A stretch of 64,000 nucleotides of DNA from assembly GCA_002240395.1 (NCBI GenBank), contig CP016836.1:1302001-1366000 (forward strand). Direction: 5' to 3'. The translations under genes and the position numbers were made by a program. The notes beneath the pieces were generated by a model that saw only the letters and a program-made list of their open reading frames with translations, did no database searches and was not told the origin of the DNA. Numbering within the stretch: the first letter of the stretch is position 1; every line of letters starts with the position of its first letter. This document shows positions 1-9,089 of this stretch, in pieces. Origin of the DNA: Xanthomonas citri pv. mangiferaeindicae. GTDB taxonomy: Bacteria; Pseudomonadota; Gammaproteobacteria; Xanthomonadales; Xanthomonadaceae.

Positions 1-615
1 GGGAAGCGCGATGGCGACGCGCTCGACCCGGCGATCGCCCGCCTGTTGGCCGAGGCCAGCGACGGGGACGCGGCCGCGTGGGACGCGATCTATCGCCTCC
101 TCTACGACGATTTGCACCGCATCGCCAGGTCGGAGATCCGTCGGCTGGCGATCGCCACCCACTCACCGACCTCACTGATCAGCGAGACCTGGATCAAGCT
201 CGCACGCGCCGATGTCCCGGCTGCCTCACGCGGTCACCTTGTTGCGCTGCTCGCTCGGGCGATGCGGTTCGTACTGGTCGACCAGGCGCGACGGACCACT
301 GCCGGCAAGCGGGGGCGGGACGTGCTGGTCGCCACACCCGCCAGCGAGCACGATGCAGCCTGCGGTTCGCTGGCGCTCGATCAGCTCCTGAGCGTCCACT
401 GCGCCCTGCAATCGCTCGAGACGCTCGACCCGCGCTTGGCGCGCGTCGTCGAGCTGCGCTACTTCGGTGGGCTCGACGAGGCAGCCATCGCATCGCTGCT
501 CGGAGTCACCGTGCGCACCATCCGACGGGACTGGCGCAAGGCCCGCGCCTTCCTGCAGGCACAGCTGGGTGCTCCGGACGCGGCCCCTGTCCAGCCGACA
601 CGCGATCCCGCCTAG
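1..615 (+). CDS. ECF-type RNA polymerase sigma factor, 5' end outside the window
   Basis: The frame is open from base 1, so the true start lies upstream; an internal TTG at 46 is possible but would remove the start of the first helix. The visible protein (about 204 residues) has the layout of the ECF family that carries a DGDAAAWDAIYRLLYDDLHRIA-type region 2 (a DGDAAAW motif then a YDDLHRIAR helix). Near the C-terminus is a region 4 helix-turn-helix (ELRYFGGLDEAAIA then LGVTVRTIRRDW). Such factors redirect RNA polymerase to a small regulon and often sit beside a membrane or kinase partner; no anti-sigma gene is visible here. The next gene downstream is a broken winged-helix regulator on the same strand. 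Target genes cannot be inferred. Confidence 0.85.
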   Translation, partial: GKRDGDALDPAIARLLAEASDGDAAAWDAIYRLLYDDLHRIARSEIRRLAIATHSPTSLISETWIKLARADVPAASRGHLVALLARAMRFVLVDQARRTTAGKRGRDVLVATPASEHDAACGSLALDQLLSVHCALQSLETLDPRLARVVELRYFGGLDEAAIASLLGVTVRTIRRDWRKARAFLQAQLGAPDAAPVQPTRDPA

Positions 616-805
616 GTCCGCAGTCCGGCTGTCGTCGACAGCATGTCCTGTCGCGGCGGCTTTCTACGAGGTGTTGAACAGGGGACGGCGTGCACGCCCC
701 ATCCCGGGTCGTGCGCCCGGTGCATCGCGATGGCAGCGCGCCCACGCGCGGCCCGTCGATTTCTGCATCCCGCAACCGAACGTCCGATTTCCGAAACAGG
801 CAGGT
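616..805. other. intergenic spacer, no gene seen
   Basis: 190 bases between the sigma factor stop and the start of the winged-helix regulator. No convincing promoter, terminator or small gene was recognised. Confidence 0.5.
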
Positions 806-1422
806 ATGTCCACCCATCACCTAGAGCACCCTCCAAGCACGCTCGGGCCGCTCGCACCCGGTGACTGCGCGCACACATGGCGCATCGTTGCCGGCCGGAT
901 CGGCCCCGACGCGGCCGGACGCTTCGAGCGCGTCGGCGACGGACTGCGTCTGCATCTCGACGACGGTGCTGTGCTGACGATCCGGCACCTGTTCCCCGCT
1001 GACGCGGCCTCGCCGGACGCGACGCCGCGCGATCCGCCCGATACCCGGGCACCGCGTGCCGCGCCCACCGACGCCGATGCCCCGGCACGCCCGACACCAC
1101 CGGCATCGCCCCGCCAGCGGACAGCAGCGAAGGCGGCACCTGGCGGCTCGACGGGCATGGCTGGCACCTCGTCTCGCCCGGCGGCCATAGCATCGATCTC
1201 ACGCTCGCCGAACAGCGACTCCTGGCACGCTTGGCCGCATGCCCCGGACACCCGGTGGCGCGCGCCACGTTGATCCATTGTCTGGCCGACGACATCGACA
1301 CCTTCGACCCGCATCGCCTGGAAGTGCTGGTCTATCGATTGCGGCGCAAGTGCATCCGGGTCGCGGGCACCGAACTGCCCCTGCGCACGGTACACGGACT
1401 GGGCTACATGCTGACCTGGTAA
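806..1422 (+). pseudogene. OmpR-type winged-helix DNA-binding protein, frameshifted as written
   Basis: The gene starts at ATG 806 in one frame (MSTHHLEHPP...), with an N-terminal part containing VGDGLRLHLDDGAVLTIRHLF followed by a Pro/Ala-rich linker. The C-terminal DNA-binding part is in the -1 frame, readable from about 1080 to the stop at 1422: TWRLDGHGW, LTLAEQRLLARLAA, then FDPHRLEVLVYRLRRK and TVHGLGYML, the recognition helix and wing of a Trans_reg_C domain. The two halves make one plausible protein if one base is missing, most simply in the CCCC run near 1077-1080. The family (regulators with a short N-terminal module and no receiver domain) is common in Xanthomonadaceae. Either the gene is decaying or the sequence has a one-base error; the intact C-terminal frame favours error. 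Confidence 0.7.
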
Positions 1423-1476
1423 ATCGCCCGGCACGCCGCGCGCGGGCTACGGGCGCCTGCTGCCGACACTGACGGG

Positions 1477-1686
1477 TCAGGCCGGTTCGTCGGGGATCAG
1501 CGACGATTCGAGCTGCGCGATCGCATCGCGCAGCGCCAGCTTGCGCTTCTTCAGTCGCTTGAGCATGACCTCATCGTGCAGGGGATCGTGCTGCAGCCGA
1601 TCGATCAACGCGTCGAGCTCGCGATGCTCGCCGCGCAGCGCGACAAGACGCTGGGCGGGGGAGTCGTCGGCACGCTCGAAAGCCAT
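1477..1686 (-). CDS. DUF465 (YdcH-like) small protein
   Basis: A 69-residue charged helical protein with the DUF465 pattern: ALRGEHRELDALIDRL, then LKRLKKRKLALRDAI. The ATG at 1686 gives the usual length for the family (about 70-80 residues); the much longer open frame upstream is antisense to other genes and is not coding. Function is not established; members are small cytoplasmic helical proteins. It is transcribed convergently to the broken winged-helix gene and divergently from the SmpA-like gene. Confidence 0.8.
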   Translation of the reverse strand: MAFERADDSPAQRLVALRGEHRELDALIDRLQHDPLHDEVMLKRLKKRKLALRDAIAQLESSLIPDEPA

Positions 1687-1848
1687 GGCGGTGAGCTTAC
1701 CCGAGCGGTCGCGGCTCCGCTTGGCGCCTGCGCCTGGCCCTGCAAGAATGCGATCGCGCCAGTCGGGGGATGGCGCGGCGCCGACGCCTCGCGTCGCCCA
1801 TCGTCGATCCGCGGCGCCTCCGGCCGCGTCCGCTTTGGGAAAGACACG

Positions 1849-2427
1849 ATGCGAATCCAAGCAAGCTCTCTGTCGATCGCCTGCGCCGCGCTGCTCGCCG
1901 CCTGCGCCACTTCCGCCAGCGCCGAGTCCAAGTACGACGGCTACCTGTGCTGCAACCTGCGCAGCGACGGCAGTTGGATCAGCGACAGCAACTATGCCGA
2001 GAACGGCAAGCGGGTGATCCCGGCCGGCACCCCGGCCAGTGTCACCGGCCACGGCCGCTACCGCGTCAACGTCCGGATCGACGGCCAACGCCAGTCGATC
2101 GGCAACGACTACAGCCGCGACCTGGATCTGGACACCTTTGCACGCCGCTACGTCGTGACCGAGGACCCGGCGGCGAAGATCGCGAGCTGGCCGGCCAAGG
2201 TGCAGGAGGCGGTGCGCCGCGCCAAGATCACCCCGGGCATGACCCGCGAGCAGGTCATCACCTCGCTCGGCTATCCGATCAGCAGCGAGAACCCCGACCT
2301 CGAGGCGCCGCTGTGGCGCTACTGGCTCAGCAGCTTCGCCGAGTTCCAGGTGCTGTTCGACGGGTCCGGTCGCGTGCGCGACATCAGCACCGACGCCAAC
2401 ACCCGCAACCTGGTCTGGGTGCCCTGA
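1849..2427 (+). CDS. SmpA/OmlA-like envelope protein with signal peptide
   Basis: A 192-residue exported protein. The N-terminus is a signal sequence ending in LLAAC, which fits a lipoprotein box, though an AXA-type cleavage after SASA is also possible. Mature N-terminal part contains a Cys pair (YLCCNL). The C-terminal half has the SmpA/BamE-type motif: ITPGMTREQVITSLGYPISSE followed by LWRYW and FQVLFDGSGRVRDI. Such modules are found in outer-membrane lipoproteins, including BamE, but this protein is not a normal BamE because of its long N-terminal domain. A GGGAAAGAC stretch upstream of ATG 1849 may serve as ribosome binding site. Confidence 0.75.
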   Translation: MRIQASSLSIACAALLAACATSASAESKYDGYLCCNLRSDGSWISDSNYAENGKRVIPAGTPASVTGHGRYRVNVRIDGQRQSIGNDYSRDLDLDTFARRYVVTEDPAAKIASWPAKVQEAVRRAKITPGMTREQVITSLGYPISSENPDLEAPLWRYWLSSFAEFQVLFDGSGRVRDISTDANTRNLVWVP

Positions 2428-2464
2428 CGCTGCGGCCGGCGCCCGTCGAACACGGGCGCCCGCC

Positions 2465-4129
2465 TCACAGCGGATGCAGGCGCAGCCCGTCCGCATCCAG
2501 CCGCAGGCCGATGTCGAGCCCGATCGCCTCGAGCAGGTCGGCATCGTGGGACACCACGAGCAGCGCACCGGGCCAGGCGCGCAGCAGCGCGACCAGCGCA
2601 TCGACGCTGGCCGGATCGAGGTGACTGGCCGGCTCGTCGAGCAGCAACAACGGTGCGGCCGGCCTGCCCCACGCGGCTGCAGCGATCGCCACACGCATCC
2701 GCTCGCCGCCCGAGAGCGTGCGCATCGGCCGTTCGACATGCGCGCGGCCCAGCCCCAGCAACGCGAGCCGGGTCGCGATCGTCGCGCGGGCATCGCCGGG
2801 CATCGCCGCCTGCAACCAGTCCAGCGCCCCGGTCTCGCCGGGCAGGCCGTCGAGATGCTGATCGAGCGTCTGCGCCGGCACCAGCGCCCGGGCCGAACCG
2901 CTGGCGAGCCTGGCCCGGCCGAGCAGCGCGCGCAGCAGGGTGCTCTTGCCACTGCCGTTGCGGCCGGTCAGCCCGATCCGGACCGGCCCGCTCGCCTGCC
3001 AGTCGAGCGCGGCCGCCGGCTGGGCGCAGGTCGGATGCGCCTGCGCGAAGGCCAGCACCTGCCGGCCCGGCGGCAAGACGACGGCCGCCTGCACGAACTG
3101 CGGCGTGGCGGGGGCATCGAGCGCATCGAAGGCCGCGCGTACCGCCTGCTCGCCGGCGTCGAGCCGCTGGGTGAGCGCGACCCGGCGACGGCCCTGGCCG
3201 CGCTCGGCGTTGTCGGCGAGGCGATCGAGCAGCAGCGGCGACTGGTTGGTGTCGCGATCGGCGCGGCGGCCGCGGGCCTGTCGTCGTTCCAGGCGCTCGC
3301 GCTCGCGTGCGACCGCCTGCTGGGTCCGTGTCCGCGCGACCCGTGCCTGGTGCAACGCCGCCTCGCCTTGGCGCAGGCGGTCTGCGCGCACGGCGCGCCA
3401 GGCGGCAAGCCCGCCGTCGACACGATGCAGTGCGCCGGCTCGCAGTTCGAACAACCGCGGCATCGCATGCAGCCACGCCGGGTCGTGGCTCGCCACGAGC
3501 ACCGCGCCGCCGCGGCGCGCGAACACGTCATGCCAGTGCATCGAGGCCTCGGCGTCGAGGAAGGTGCTCGGCTCGTCCAGCAGCAGGATCGGCGCGGCCG
3601 AATGCGCGATCGCCAGCAGGCGCAGTTGCTGGCGCTCGCCACCCGACAACTGCGCCGGATCCGCGTCCAGGCCGACCCGCGTCAGACCCAAGGCATCCAG
3701 GCGCTCGCGCCAGGTCGTCTCCAGCGTCCAGTCCTCGCCGACGCGCACCACATCCTCGGCGCTGCCGTCGCCGGCCAGCAGCCGGCGCAAGGCATCCAGG
3801 CGCGGGCCGTCGCCAAGCAGGTCGATCACCCGCGCCGGCAACGTCGCCGGCACCTGCGGCAGCCAGGCCAGGTCCGCGGTGCGGTGCACCCGGCCGCCCT
3901 CGGGGGATCGGTCGCCGGCGAGCTGGCGCAGCAGGGTCGACTTGCCGCTGCCGTTGTCACCGACCAGCGCGCTCGGCCCGGCGGGCAGGCGCAGGTCGAG
4001 GCCGGCGTAGAGCACCCGCCCATCGGCGAGCGTCGCCGTCAGGTTGCGGGCATGCAGCGGATCGGAAAGGGCGGCGTCCGACGGGACGACACCGGCCGGG
4101 GCGAAGCCCGGGAACGGAACGAAGGACAT
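2465..4129 (-). CDS. ABC-F family ATP-binding protein
   Basis: A 554-residue protein with two ABC ATPase domains on one chain and no membrane segments. Domain 1: Walker A GDNGSGKST (residues 57-65), signature LSGGERQQ, Walker B ILLLDEPS. Domain 2: Walker A GRNGSGKST, signature LSGGERMR, Walker B LLLLDEPA. An Arg/Glu-rich linker (RTRTQQAVARERERLERRQARGRR) lies between them. This is the ABC-F architecture, whose members act on the ribosome (translation factors or antibiotic protection) rather than in transport; the exact subgroup is not clear. Start ATG at 4129. It is divergent from ttcA across a 212-bp gap in which I saw no other gene. Confidence 0.88.
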   Translation of the reverse strand: MSFVPFPGFAPAGVVPSDAALSDPLHARNLTATLADGRVLYAGLDLRLPAGPSALVGDNGSGKSTLLRQLAGDRSPEGGRVHRTADLAWLPQVPATLPARVIDLLGDGPRLDALRRLLAGDGSAEDVVRVGEDWTLETTWRERLDALGLTRVGLDADPAQLSGGERQQLRLLAIAHSAAPILLLDEPSTFLDAEASMHWHDVFARRGGAVLVASHDPAWLHAMPRLFELRAGALHRVDGGLAAWRAVRADRLRQGEAALHQARVARTRTQQAVARERERLERRQARGRRADRDTNQSPLLLDRLADNAERGQGRRRVALTQRLDAGEQAVRAAFDALDAPATPQFVQAAVVLPPGRQVLAFAQAHPTCAQPAAALDWQASGPVRIGLTGRNGSGKSTLLRALLGRARLASGSARALVPAQTLDQHLDGLPGETGALDWLQAAMPGDARATIATRLALLGLGRAHVERPMRTLSGGERMRVAIAAAAWGRPAAPLLLLDEPASHLDPASVDALVALLRAWPGALLVVSHDADLLEAIGLDIGLRLDADGLRLHPL

Positions 4130-4328
4130 GACGTGACCTGTGCGCAGACTCGAATGGCGCCCTCGTGCGGAGGACGGCGGATCGGATGTCGGCTCAGTGC
4201 TTCACGTCTGCGGGTCTCCAAGGGCGGCGCGACGGGCGCCGGCGGTCGGGCCGCAGTATAGGCACACAGGCCGGCGGCACGCGGCACGCGCGCTGAACGG
4301 CGGTCGCAGCCACGCAAGCCGGCCCCGT

Positions 4329-4334
4329 TAGACT
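4329..4334 (+). promoter_or_regulatory. -10-like hexamer just upstream of ttcA ATG
   Basis: TAGACT ends 7 bases before the ttcA ATG with no ribosome binding site between them. If used, transcription would start at or near the ATG (leaderless mRNA). No clear -35 element is seen. Confidence 0.35.
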
Positions 4335-4341
4335 ATGGGCG

Positions 4342-5235
4342 ATGAGCACCGTCCTGCCCCTGCCAGACCCCCTGCCCCGCACGCTCGACCCGCGCCGCGC
4401 CGCGCACGAGACCCAGAAGCTGGGCAAGCGCCTGCGCCACCAGGTGGGGCGCGCGATCGCCGACTTCGGCATGATCGAGGACGGCGACAAGGTGATGGTC
4501 TGCCTGTCGGGCGGCAAGGACAGCTACACGCTGCTCGACATCCTGCTGCAGTTGCAGGCCAAGGCGCCGGTGTCGTTTTCGATCACCGCGGTCAACCTGG
4601 ACCAGAAGCAGCCCGGTTTTCCCGAGCACATCTTGCCCGACTACCTGCGCACACTCGGCGTGGATTACCACATCATCGAGCAGGACACCTATTCGGTCGT
4701 CTCGCGCGTCGTGCCCGAAGGCAAGACGATGTGCTCGCTGTGTTCGCGGCTGCGCCGCGGCGCGCTGTACACCTACGCCGAGGCCAACGGCTTCACCAAG
4801 ATCGCGCTGGGCCACCACCGCGACGACCTGGTGGCCACGTTCTTCCTCAACCTGTTCTTCCACGCCAAGCTCAGCGGCATGCCGCCCAAGCTGCGCAGCG
4901 ACGACGGCAAGCATGTGGTGATCCGCCCGCTGGCCTATGTCGCTGAGGCCGACATCGTCGCCTATGCCGACGCCAAGGCCTTCCCGATCATCCCGTGCAA
5001 CCTGTGCGGCTCGCAGGAGAATCTGCAGCGCAAACAGGTCGGGCTGATGATGGCGCAGTGGGAGAAGACGCACCCCGGCCGCATCGAAACCATCGCGCGC
5101 GCGCTCGGCGATATCCGCCCCTCGCAGCTCAGCGATCCGAAGCTGTTCGACTTCCTGTCGCTGGGCAGCCGCAGCGCGGCCTTGCCCGACGCGCACGACT
5201 GGCTGGCCGGCGCACCACACGACGCCCGCGACTGA
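4342..5235 (+). CDS. ttcA: tRNA 2-thiocytidine(32) synthetase TtcA
   Basis: 297 residues, full family length. TtcA thiolates cytidine 32 of certain tRNAs in the cytoplasm, using ATP and an iron-sulfur cluster. Visible hallmarks: PP-loop SGGKDS at residues 56-61, the cluster-binding pair CSLC at 131-134 within KTMCSLCSRLRRG, the third Cys in a CNLCGSQ motif in the C-terminal half, and GHHRDD. The start at 4342 is supported by a conserved N-terminal helix before the PP-loop. It is followed by rdgC on the same strand, 106 bp downstream. Confidence 0.96.
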   Translation: MSTVLPLPDPLPRTLDPRRAAHETQKLGKRLRHQVGRAIADFGMIEDGDKVMVCLSGGKDSYTLLDILLQLQAKAPVSFSITAVNLDQKQPGFPEHILPDYLRTLGVDYHIIEQDTYSVVSRVVPEGKTMCSLCSRLRRGALYTYAEANGFTKIALGHHRDDLVATFFLNLFFHAKLSGMPPKLRSDDGKHVVIRPLAYVAEADIVAYADAKAFPIIPCNLCGSQENLQRKQVGLMMAQWEKTHPGRIETIARALGDIRPSQLSDPKLFDFLSLGSRSAALPDAHDWLAGAPHDARD

Positions 5236-5341
5236 GCCGCGCCGCCGCGTCCGCTGACGTGGCGGCGGTCCGCACACGCACGAGGACGGGCGCTCCGGCT
5301 TTCTGCTTTTTCGATCCCCCATCCCCAATCACGGCCCTTCG

Positions 5342-6244
5342 ATGTTCTTCAAGAATCTGACCCTGTTCCGCTTCCCCACCTCCGTCGACGTTTCCGAACT
5401 GGAGACCCAGGTCGGCGAGTTCCGCCTGCGCGATGTCGGCCCGCTGGAAATGTCCACGCACGGCTTCGTGCCGGCGCTGGGTCGCGAGGCCGACGCACTG
5501 ACCCACCGCATGGAAGACGGCATCTGGTTGGCCGTCGGTGGCCAGGAGAAGATCCTGCCCGGCGCGGTGGTCAACGAATTCCTGGCCGTGCGCATCGAGG
5601 AGTACGAGGAAAAGAACGCACGCAAGCCCGGCGGCAAGATGCGCAAGCAGATGAAGGACGACATCCTCCAGGAGTTGCTGCCGCGTGCGTTCGTGCGCCC
5701 GGTGCGCTCGGATGCGTTGATCGACCTGGAGCTGGGCGTGATCGCGGTCAACACCTCCAGCCGCAAGAGCGCCGAGAACGTGGTCAGCCAGGTGCGCACC
5801 GCGATGGGCAGCTTCCCGGCGCTGCCGCTCAATGCCGAGACCTCGCCGCGCGCAGTGATGACCGGCTGGATCGCCGGCGAGCCGCTGCCCGACGGCCTGG
5901 CGCTGGGCGAGGAATGCGAGCTCAAGGATCCGTCCGACCAGGGCGCGATCGTCAAATGCCAACGCCAGGATCTGCAGTGCGAGGAGATCACCCGCCATCT
6001 CGACGCTGGCAAGCAGGTGACCAAGCTGGCGCTCACACTCGACGATCAGATCGAGTTCGTACTCGGCGAAGACCTGATCGTGCGCAAGTTCAAGCTGCTC
6101 GACGGCGCGCTCGACACGCTTGAACACACCGACGCCGACGATCGCCAAGCCGAACTCGATGCGCGCTTTGCGCTGATGCGCGGTGAGTTCAAGCGTCTGT
6201 TCAAGGTGCTCGAGGGCGCGTTCAAGCTGTCGAAGGTGGAATGA
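5342..6244 (+). CDS. rdgC: recombination-associated protein RdgC
   Basis: 300 residues, the normal length. RdgC is a nucleoid-associated ring-shaped DNA-binding protein that limits RecA access to DNA. The sequence shows the family N-terminus MFFKNLTLFRF and the central conserved stretch (HFVPALGREADAL-like, VAVGGQEKILPGAVVNE-like, EEYEEKNARKPGGKMRKQMKDD region). The C-terminus ends in the usual FKRLFKVLEGAF helix. The ATG at 5342 gives the canonical MFFKN start. The next gene begins 37 bp downstream on the same strand. Confidence 0.95.
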   Translation: MFFKNLTLFRFPTSVDVSELETQVGEFRLRDVGPLEMSTHGFVPALGREADALTHRMEDGIWLAVGGQEKILPGAVVNEFLAVRIEEYEEKNARKPGGKMRKQMKDDILQELLPRAFVRPVRSDALIDLELGVIAVNTSSRKSAENVVSQVRTAMGSFPALPLNAETSPRAVMTGWIAGEPLPDGLALGEECELKDPSDQGAIVKCQRQDLQCEEITRHLDAGKQVTKLALTLDDQIEFVLGEDLIVRKFKLLDGALDTLEHTDADDRQAELDARFALMRGEFKRLFKVLEGAFKLSKVE

Positions 6245-6269
6245 GCGCAGGCGCGCGCCGCGCGCGCCT

Positions 6270-6275
6270 TACACT
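6270..6275 (+). promoter_or_regulatory. -10-like hexamer just upstream of the YgjP-type gene
   Basis: TACACT ends 6 bases before the ATG at 6282; no ribosome binding site fits between them, so a leaderless transcript is possible. Confidence 0.3.
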
Positions 6276-6281
6276 GCACGC

Positions 6282-7061
6282 ATGCCGCCGTCCTCGCGCT
6301 TGACCTCGTCGCCCCCCGCCGCCGTGTCGGTGCGGCGCGACACGCTCGAGGTCTGGCTCGACGATGGCCGCCGGATCGAGGTGCTGCGCGTGCGCGATCC
6401 GCGCGCGCGTCGCATGCGCCTGAGCGTCAGCGAGCGAGGCGCGCGCCTGACGTTGCCGCTGCGCGCCAGTCTGGCGGCCGGCGAGGCCTTCGTGCACCAG
6501 CACCGTGACTGGCTCGCCGCGCAGTTGGCCGAACACGGCCAGGCGCCGCCGCTGCGCCGCGACCTGACCACGCACCTGCCGCTGCGCGGCGCGCTGCTGG
6601 CGGTGGATTGGCAACCCGGCCGCTTCGCCCATGTGCGGGCGGACGATGCGCACCTGGTGTTCGTTGCGCCCACACAGGCTGGCCCGGCGGCGCTGCAGCG
6701 CGCGCTGCGCGAGTTCTACGAAGCCCAGGCACGCGCTGATGTCGCCCGCTGGCTGCCCGGTTATCTTCCGGGCCTGCCGCGCACGCCGTCGCGGATCCGG
6801 ATCCGGCCAATGTCCTCGCAGTGGGGCTCGCTGGCGCCCGACGGCACACTCGCGCTCGATCTGGCGCTGGTGCTCGGCGCGCCGTCGGCATTCGAGTACG
6901 TGCTGGTACACGAGCTCTGCCACCTGGTGCATGCCGACCATTCGCGCGCGTTCTGGCGCGAGGTCGAGGCGCGTTGTCCCGACTGGCGCCGGGCACGCGA
7001 CTACTTCCGCAGCGAAGGACGCCGGCTCAAGGGCACGCTGCATGCGCTGCTGACGGGCTGA
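6282..7061 (+). CDS. YgjP/DUF45-type metal-dependent hydrolase (M48-like)
   Basis: 259 residues. The C-terminal zinc site is clear: VLVHELCHLVHADHS (HELCH plus the third His in ADHS), preceded by the family motif RIRPMSSQWGSLAPDGTLALDLALV. The N-terminal half is the usual beta-rich domain (RRMRLSVSERGARLTLP). Members are cytoplasmic putative metallopeptidases of unknown substrate. ATG 6282 is used because it gives a normal N-terminus; the open frame extending upstream overlaps rdgC. Confidence 0.85.
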   Translation: MPPSSRLTSSPPAAVSVRRDTLEVWLDDGRRIEVLRVRDPRARRMRLSVSERGARLTLPLRASLAAGEAFVHQHRDWLAAQLAEHGQAPPLRRDLTTHLPLRGALLAVDWQPGRFAHVRADDAHLVFVAPTQAGPAALQRALREFYEAQARADVARWLPGYLPGLPRTPSRIRIRPMSSQWGSLAPDGTLALDLALVLGAPSAFEYVLVHELCHLVHADHSRAFWREVEARCPDWRRARDYFRSEGRRLKGTLHALLTG

Positions 7062-7091
7062 GCGCCTGCCGGCGTACGCACCGCGGCGGAC

Positions 7092-7940
7092 TCAACGCCG
7101 GAGAAAATCCCCGATCGCCGCGGCGACCGCGTCGGGCTGCTCCATGTGCAGGTGGTGCCCGCCCGGGAGCACGACCAGGTCGCCATCGGGCAGCAGGCGC
7201 GCGCGGCGGCTGCGGTCGGGTTCGGGCAGGTAGTCCTGCGGCGGATCGGCGTAGATCACCCGGGTCGGGCACTCGATGCCGGCCACAAGCGCATCGACCT
7301 GGCCGGGCGTCATGCGCACCGCGGTCGGCACGGTCAGCCGCGGGTCGCTGCACCACACGTAGCCGCCGTCCACCGTCTGCACGCCGCGCTCGACCAGCCG
7401 GCGTGCCGAGCCTTCCGACAGCGCATTGACGCGCATGCGCGCACGCACCGGCGCGTCGAGATCGGGGAACACCCGCAAGGGCCGCTCGCCCAGACCGCGT
7501 GACGAAGTCACCGCGTCGCGCAACCGCACCACGGTGTTGGCCTCGGTCTCGGGCAGGGCCCCGAGCGCTTCGATCGCGACCAGCCGCTCGATCCGCGCAG
7601 GACACGCAGCGGCCACCAGGCTGGCGATGCCCGCGCCCATCGAATGGCCCAGCAGTGCGAAGCGATCCCATTGCAGCGCATCGGCGATGTCCAGGACCTG
7701 GTGCACCGCGCCGACGAAGGTGTAGTCGGTGCCCTTGGGCATGTGCACGCTGCGGCCATGCCCGGGCAGGTCGGGCGCGACCAGATCGAGCCCGTCCAGA
7801 TGCGCGGCCAGCGGCCCGAAGCTTGCGGCGTTGTCGAGCCAGCCATGCAACGCCAGCACCCGCCGCGCGCCCGGTGTGCCGTAACGCAGGCCACGCACTG
7901 TGCCGATGCCGATCTCCAGTGCGAAGTCCGCGCCGCTCAT
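7092..7940 (-). CDS. alpha/beta-fold hydrolase
   Basis: 282 residues with an alpha/beta hydrolase fold: oxyanion-loop LHGWLDNAASF, nucleophile elbow LGHSMGAG, an acidic residue region (IYADPP), and the catalytic His in LPGGHHLHMEQP. Related to esterases and epoxide-hydrolase-like enzymes; the substrate is unknown. Its ATG at 7940 overlaps the TGA of hemH (ATGA), so the two are probably translationally coupled. An alternative ATG lies at 7946. Confidence 0.85.
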   Translation of the reverse strand: MSGADFALEIGIGTVRGLRYGTPGARRVLALHGWLDNAASFGPLAAHLDGLDLVAPDLPGHGRSVHMPKGTDYTFVGAVHQVLDIADALQWDRFALLGHSMGAGIASLVAAACPARIERLVAIEALGALPETEANTVVRLRDAVTSSRGLGERPLRVFPDLDAPVRARMRVNALSEGSARRLVERGVQTVDGGYVWCSDPRLTVPTAVRMTPGQVDALVAGIECPTRVIYADPPQDYLPEPDRSRRARLLPDGDLVVLPGGHHLHMEQPDAVAAAIGDFLRR

Positions 7941-8929
7941 GCCCATACGTCCAGTTCGCGGCGCAGCAGCGTCACCATCGCATCGGCATGCTCGGGCGCG
8001 TCGTTGAGGCAGGGGATGTAGCGCAGCCGTGTCCCGCCATTGGCGACGAACAGCTCGGCGTTCTGCATCGCGATCTCCTCGAGCGTCTCCAGGCAGTCGG
8101 CCGGAAAGCCCGGACACAGCACATCGACCTCACGCACCCCCGCCTTGGCCATCGCGACCAGGGTCGCGTCGGTCGCCGGCTGCAGCCATTTGCCGGCGCC
8201 AAAGCGCGACTGGTAGGCCATGCGGCAGTCGCCGGCATCGGGGCCGAGCGCGTCCACCAGCCCGCGGAACGTCGCCTCGCAGCGCTCGGCGTAGGGATCG
8301 CCCTGGTCGACGATGCGCTGCGGAATGCCGTGGAACGAGCACAGCAGCACCTCACCGCGGCCGTGCGCCTGGCGATGCGCGTGCACCGAAGCCGCCAGCG
8401 CCTGCAACCAAGCCGGCTCTCGGGCGTAGTCCTCGATCATGCGGACCTCGACCCCATCGATCGGGGTCTCGGCGATCCGGTCGGCGACCGAGGCGGTGGT
8501 CGTCGTCGAGTACTGCGGATACAGCGGCAGCACCAGAATCCGGCGGATGCCTTCGGCGGCCAGCGCGCGCATCGTCTGCGCCAGCGCCGGGCGGCCATAG
8601 CGCATCGCATGGACCACGCGCAGTTCGGGCATGCGCGCATCGACCGCCTCGGCCAGCCGACGCGTGTACACCGCCAGCGGCGAGCCGCCCTCGAGCCAGA
8701 TCTCGGCGTACTTGTGCGCGACCTTCGGCGAGCGCCGCGGCAGGATCACCCGGCGCAGCAACGGCAGCCACAGCCAGCGCGGCAGGCGCACCACCCGCGG
8801 ATCGGACAGAAATTCGTCCAGATACGCGCGCACCGCATCGGCGGTGGGCGCATCGGGCGTGCCGAGATTGACGATCAACACGGCGGTGGCGGCCGGCGCG
8901 GCGTCTGAGGAAAGCGGATGAGCGGACAT
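7937..8929 (-). CDS. hemH: ferrochelatase
   Basis: 330 residues from ATG 8929; a second ATG at 8935 is also possible. Ferrochelatase inserts ferrous iron into protoporphyrin IX, the last step of protoheme synthesis. Visible signatures: N-terminal VLIVNLGTPDAP, the metal-site His in CSFHGIPQRIVDQGDPY, the conserved CPGFPADCLETLEEI near the C-terminus. It overlaps the downstream hydrolase by four bases, which suggests a two-gene transcript. Confidence 0.96.
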   Translation of the reverse strand: MSAHPLSSDAAPAATAVLIVNLGTPDAPTADAVRAYLDEFLSDPRVVRLPRWLWLPLLRRVILPRRSPKVAHKYAEIWLEGGSPLAVYTRRLAEAVDARMPELRVVHAMRYGRPALAQTMRALAAEGIRRILVLPLYPQYSTTTTASVADRIAETPIDGVEVRMIEDYAREPAWLQALAASVHAHRQAHGRGEVLLCSFHGIPQRIVDQGDPYAERCEATFRGLVDALGPDAGDCRMAYQSRFGAGKWLQPATDATLVAMAKAGVREVDVLCPGFPADCLETLEEIAMQNAELFVANGGTRLRYIPCLNDAPEHADAMVTLLRRELDVWA

Positions 8930-9089
8930 CCGCATAGGATGGCAGGCCGGCCGCTGCAATGCAGCCGACGCGCACGTCGCACGGCGACCGGCCGAACTCA
9001 CGCACGATTCATGCCGTCGTCACTAGCCTGAATCGGCCGCTCCGCGCCGCGTTGCGCCGTTGCCCCTTCTTTAGTCTCCGGAGCTCTCC

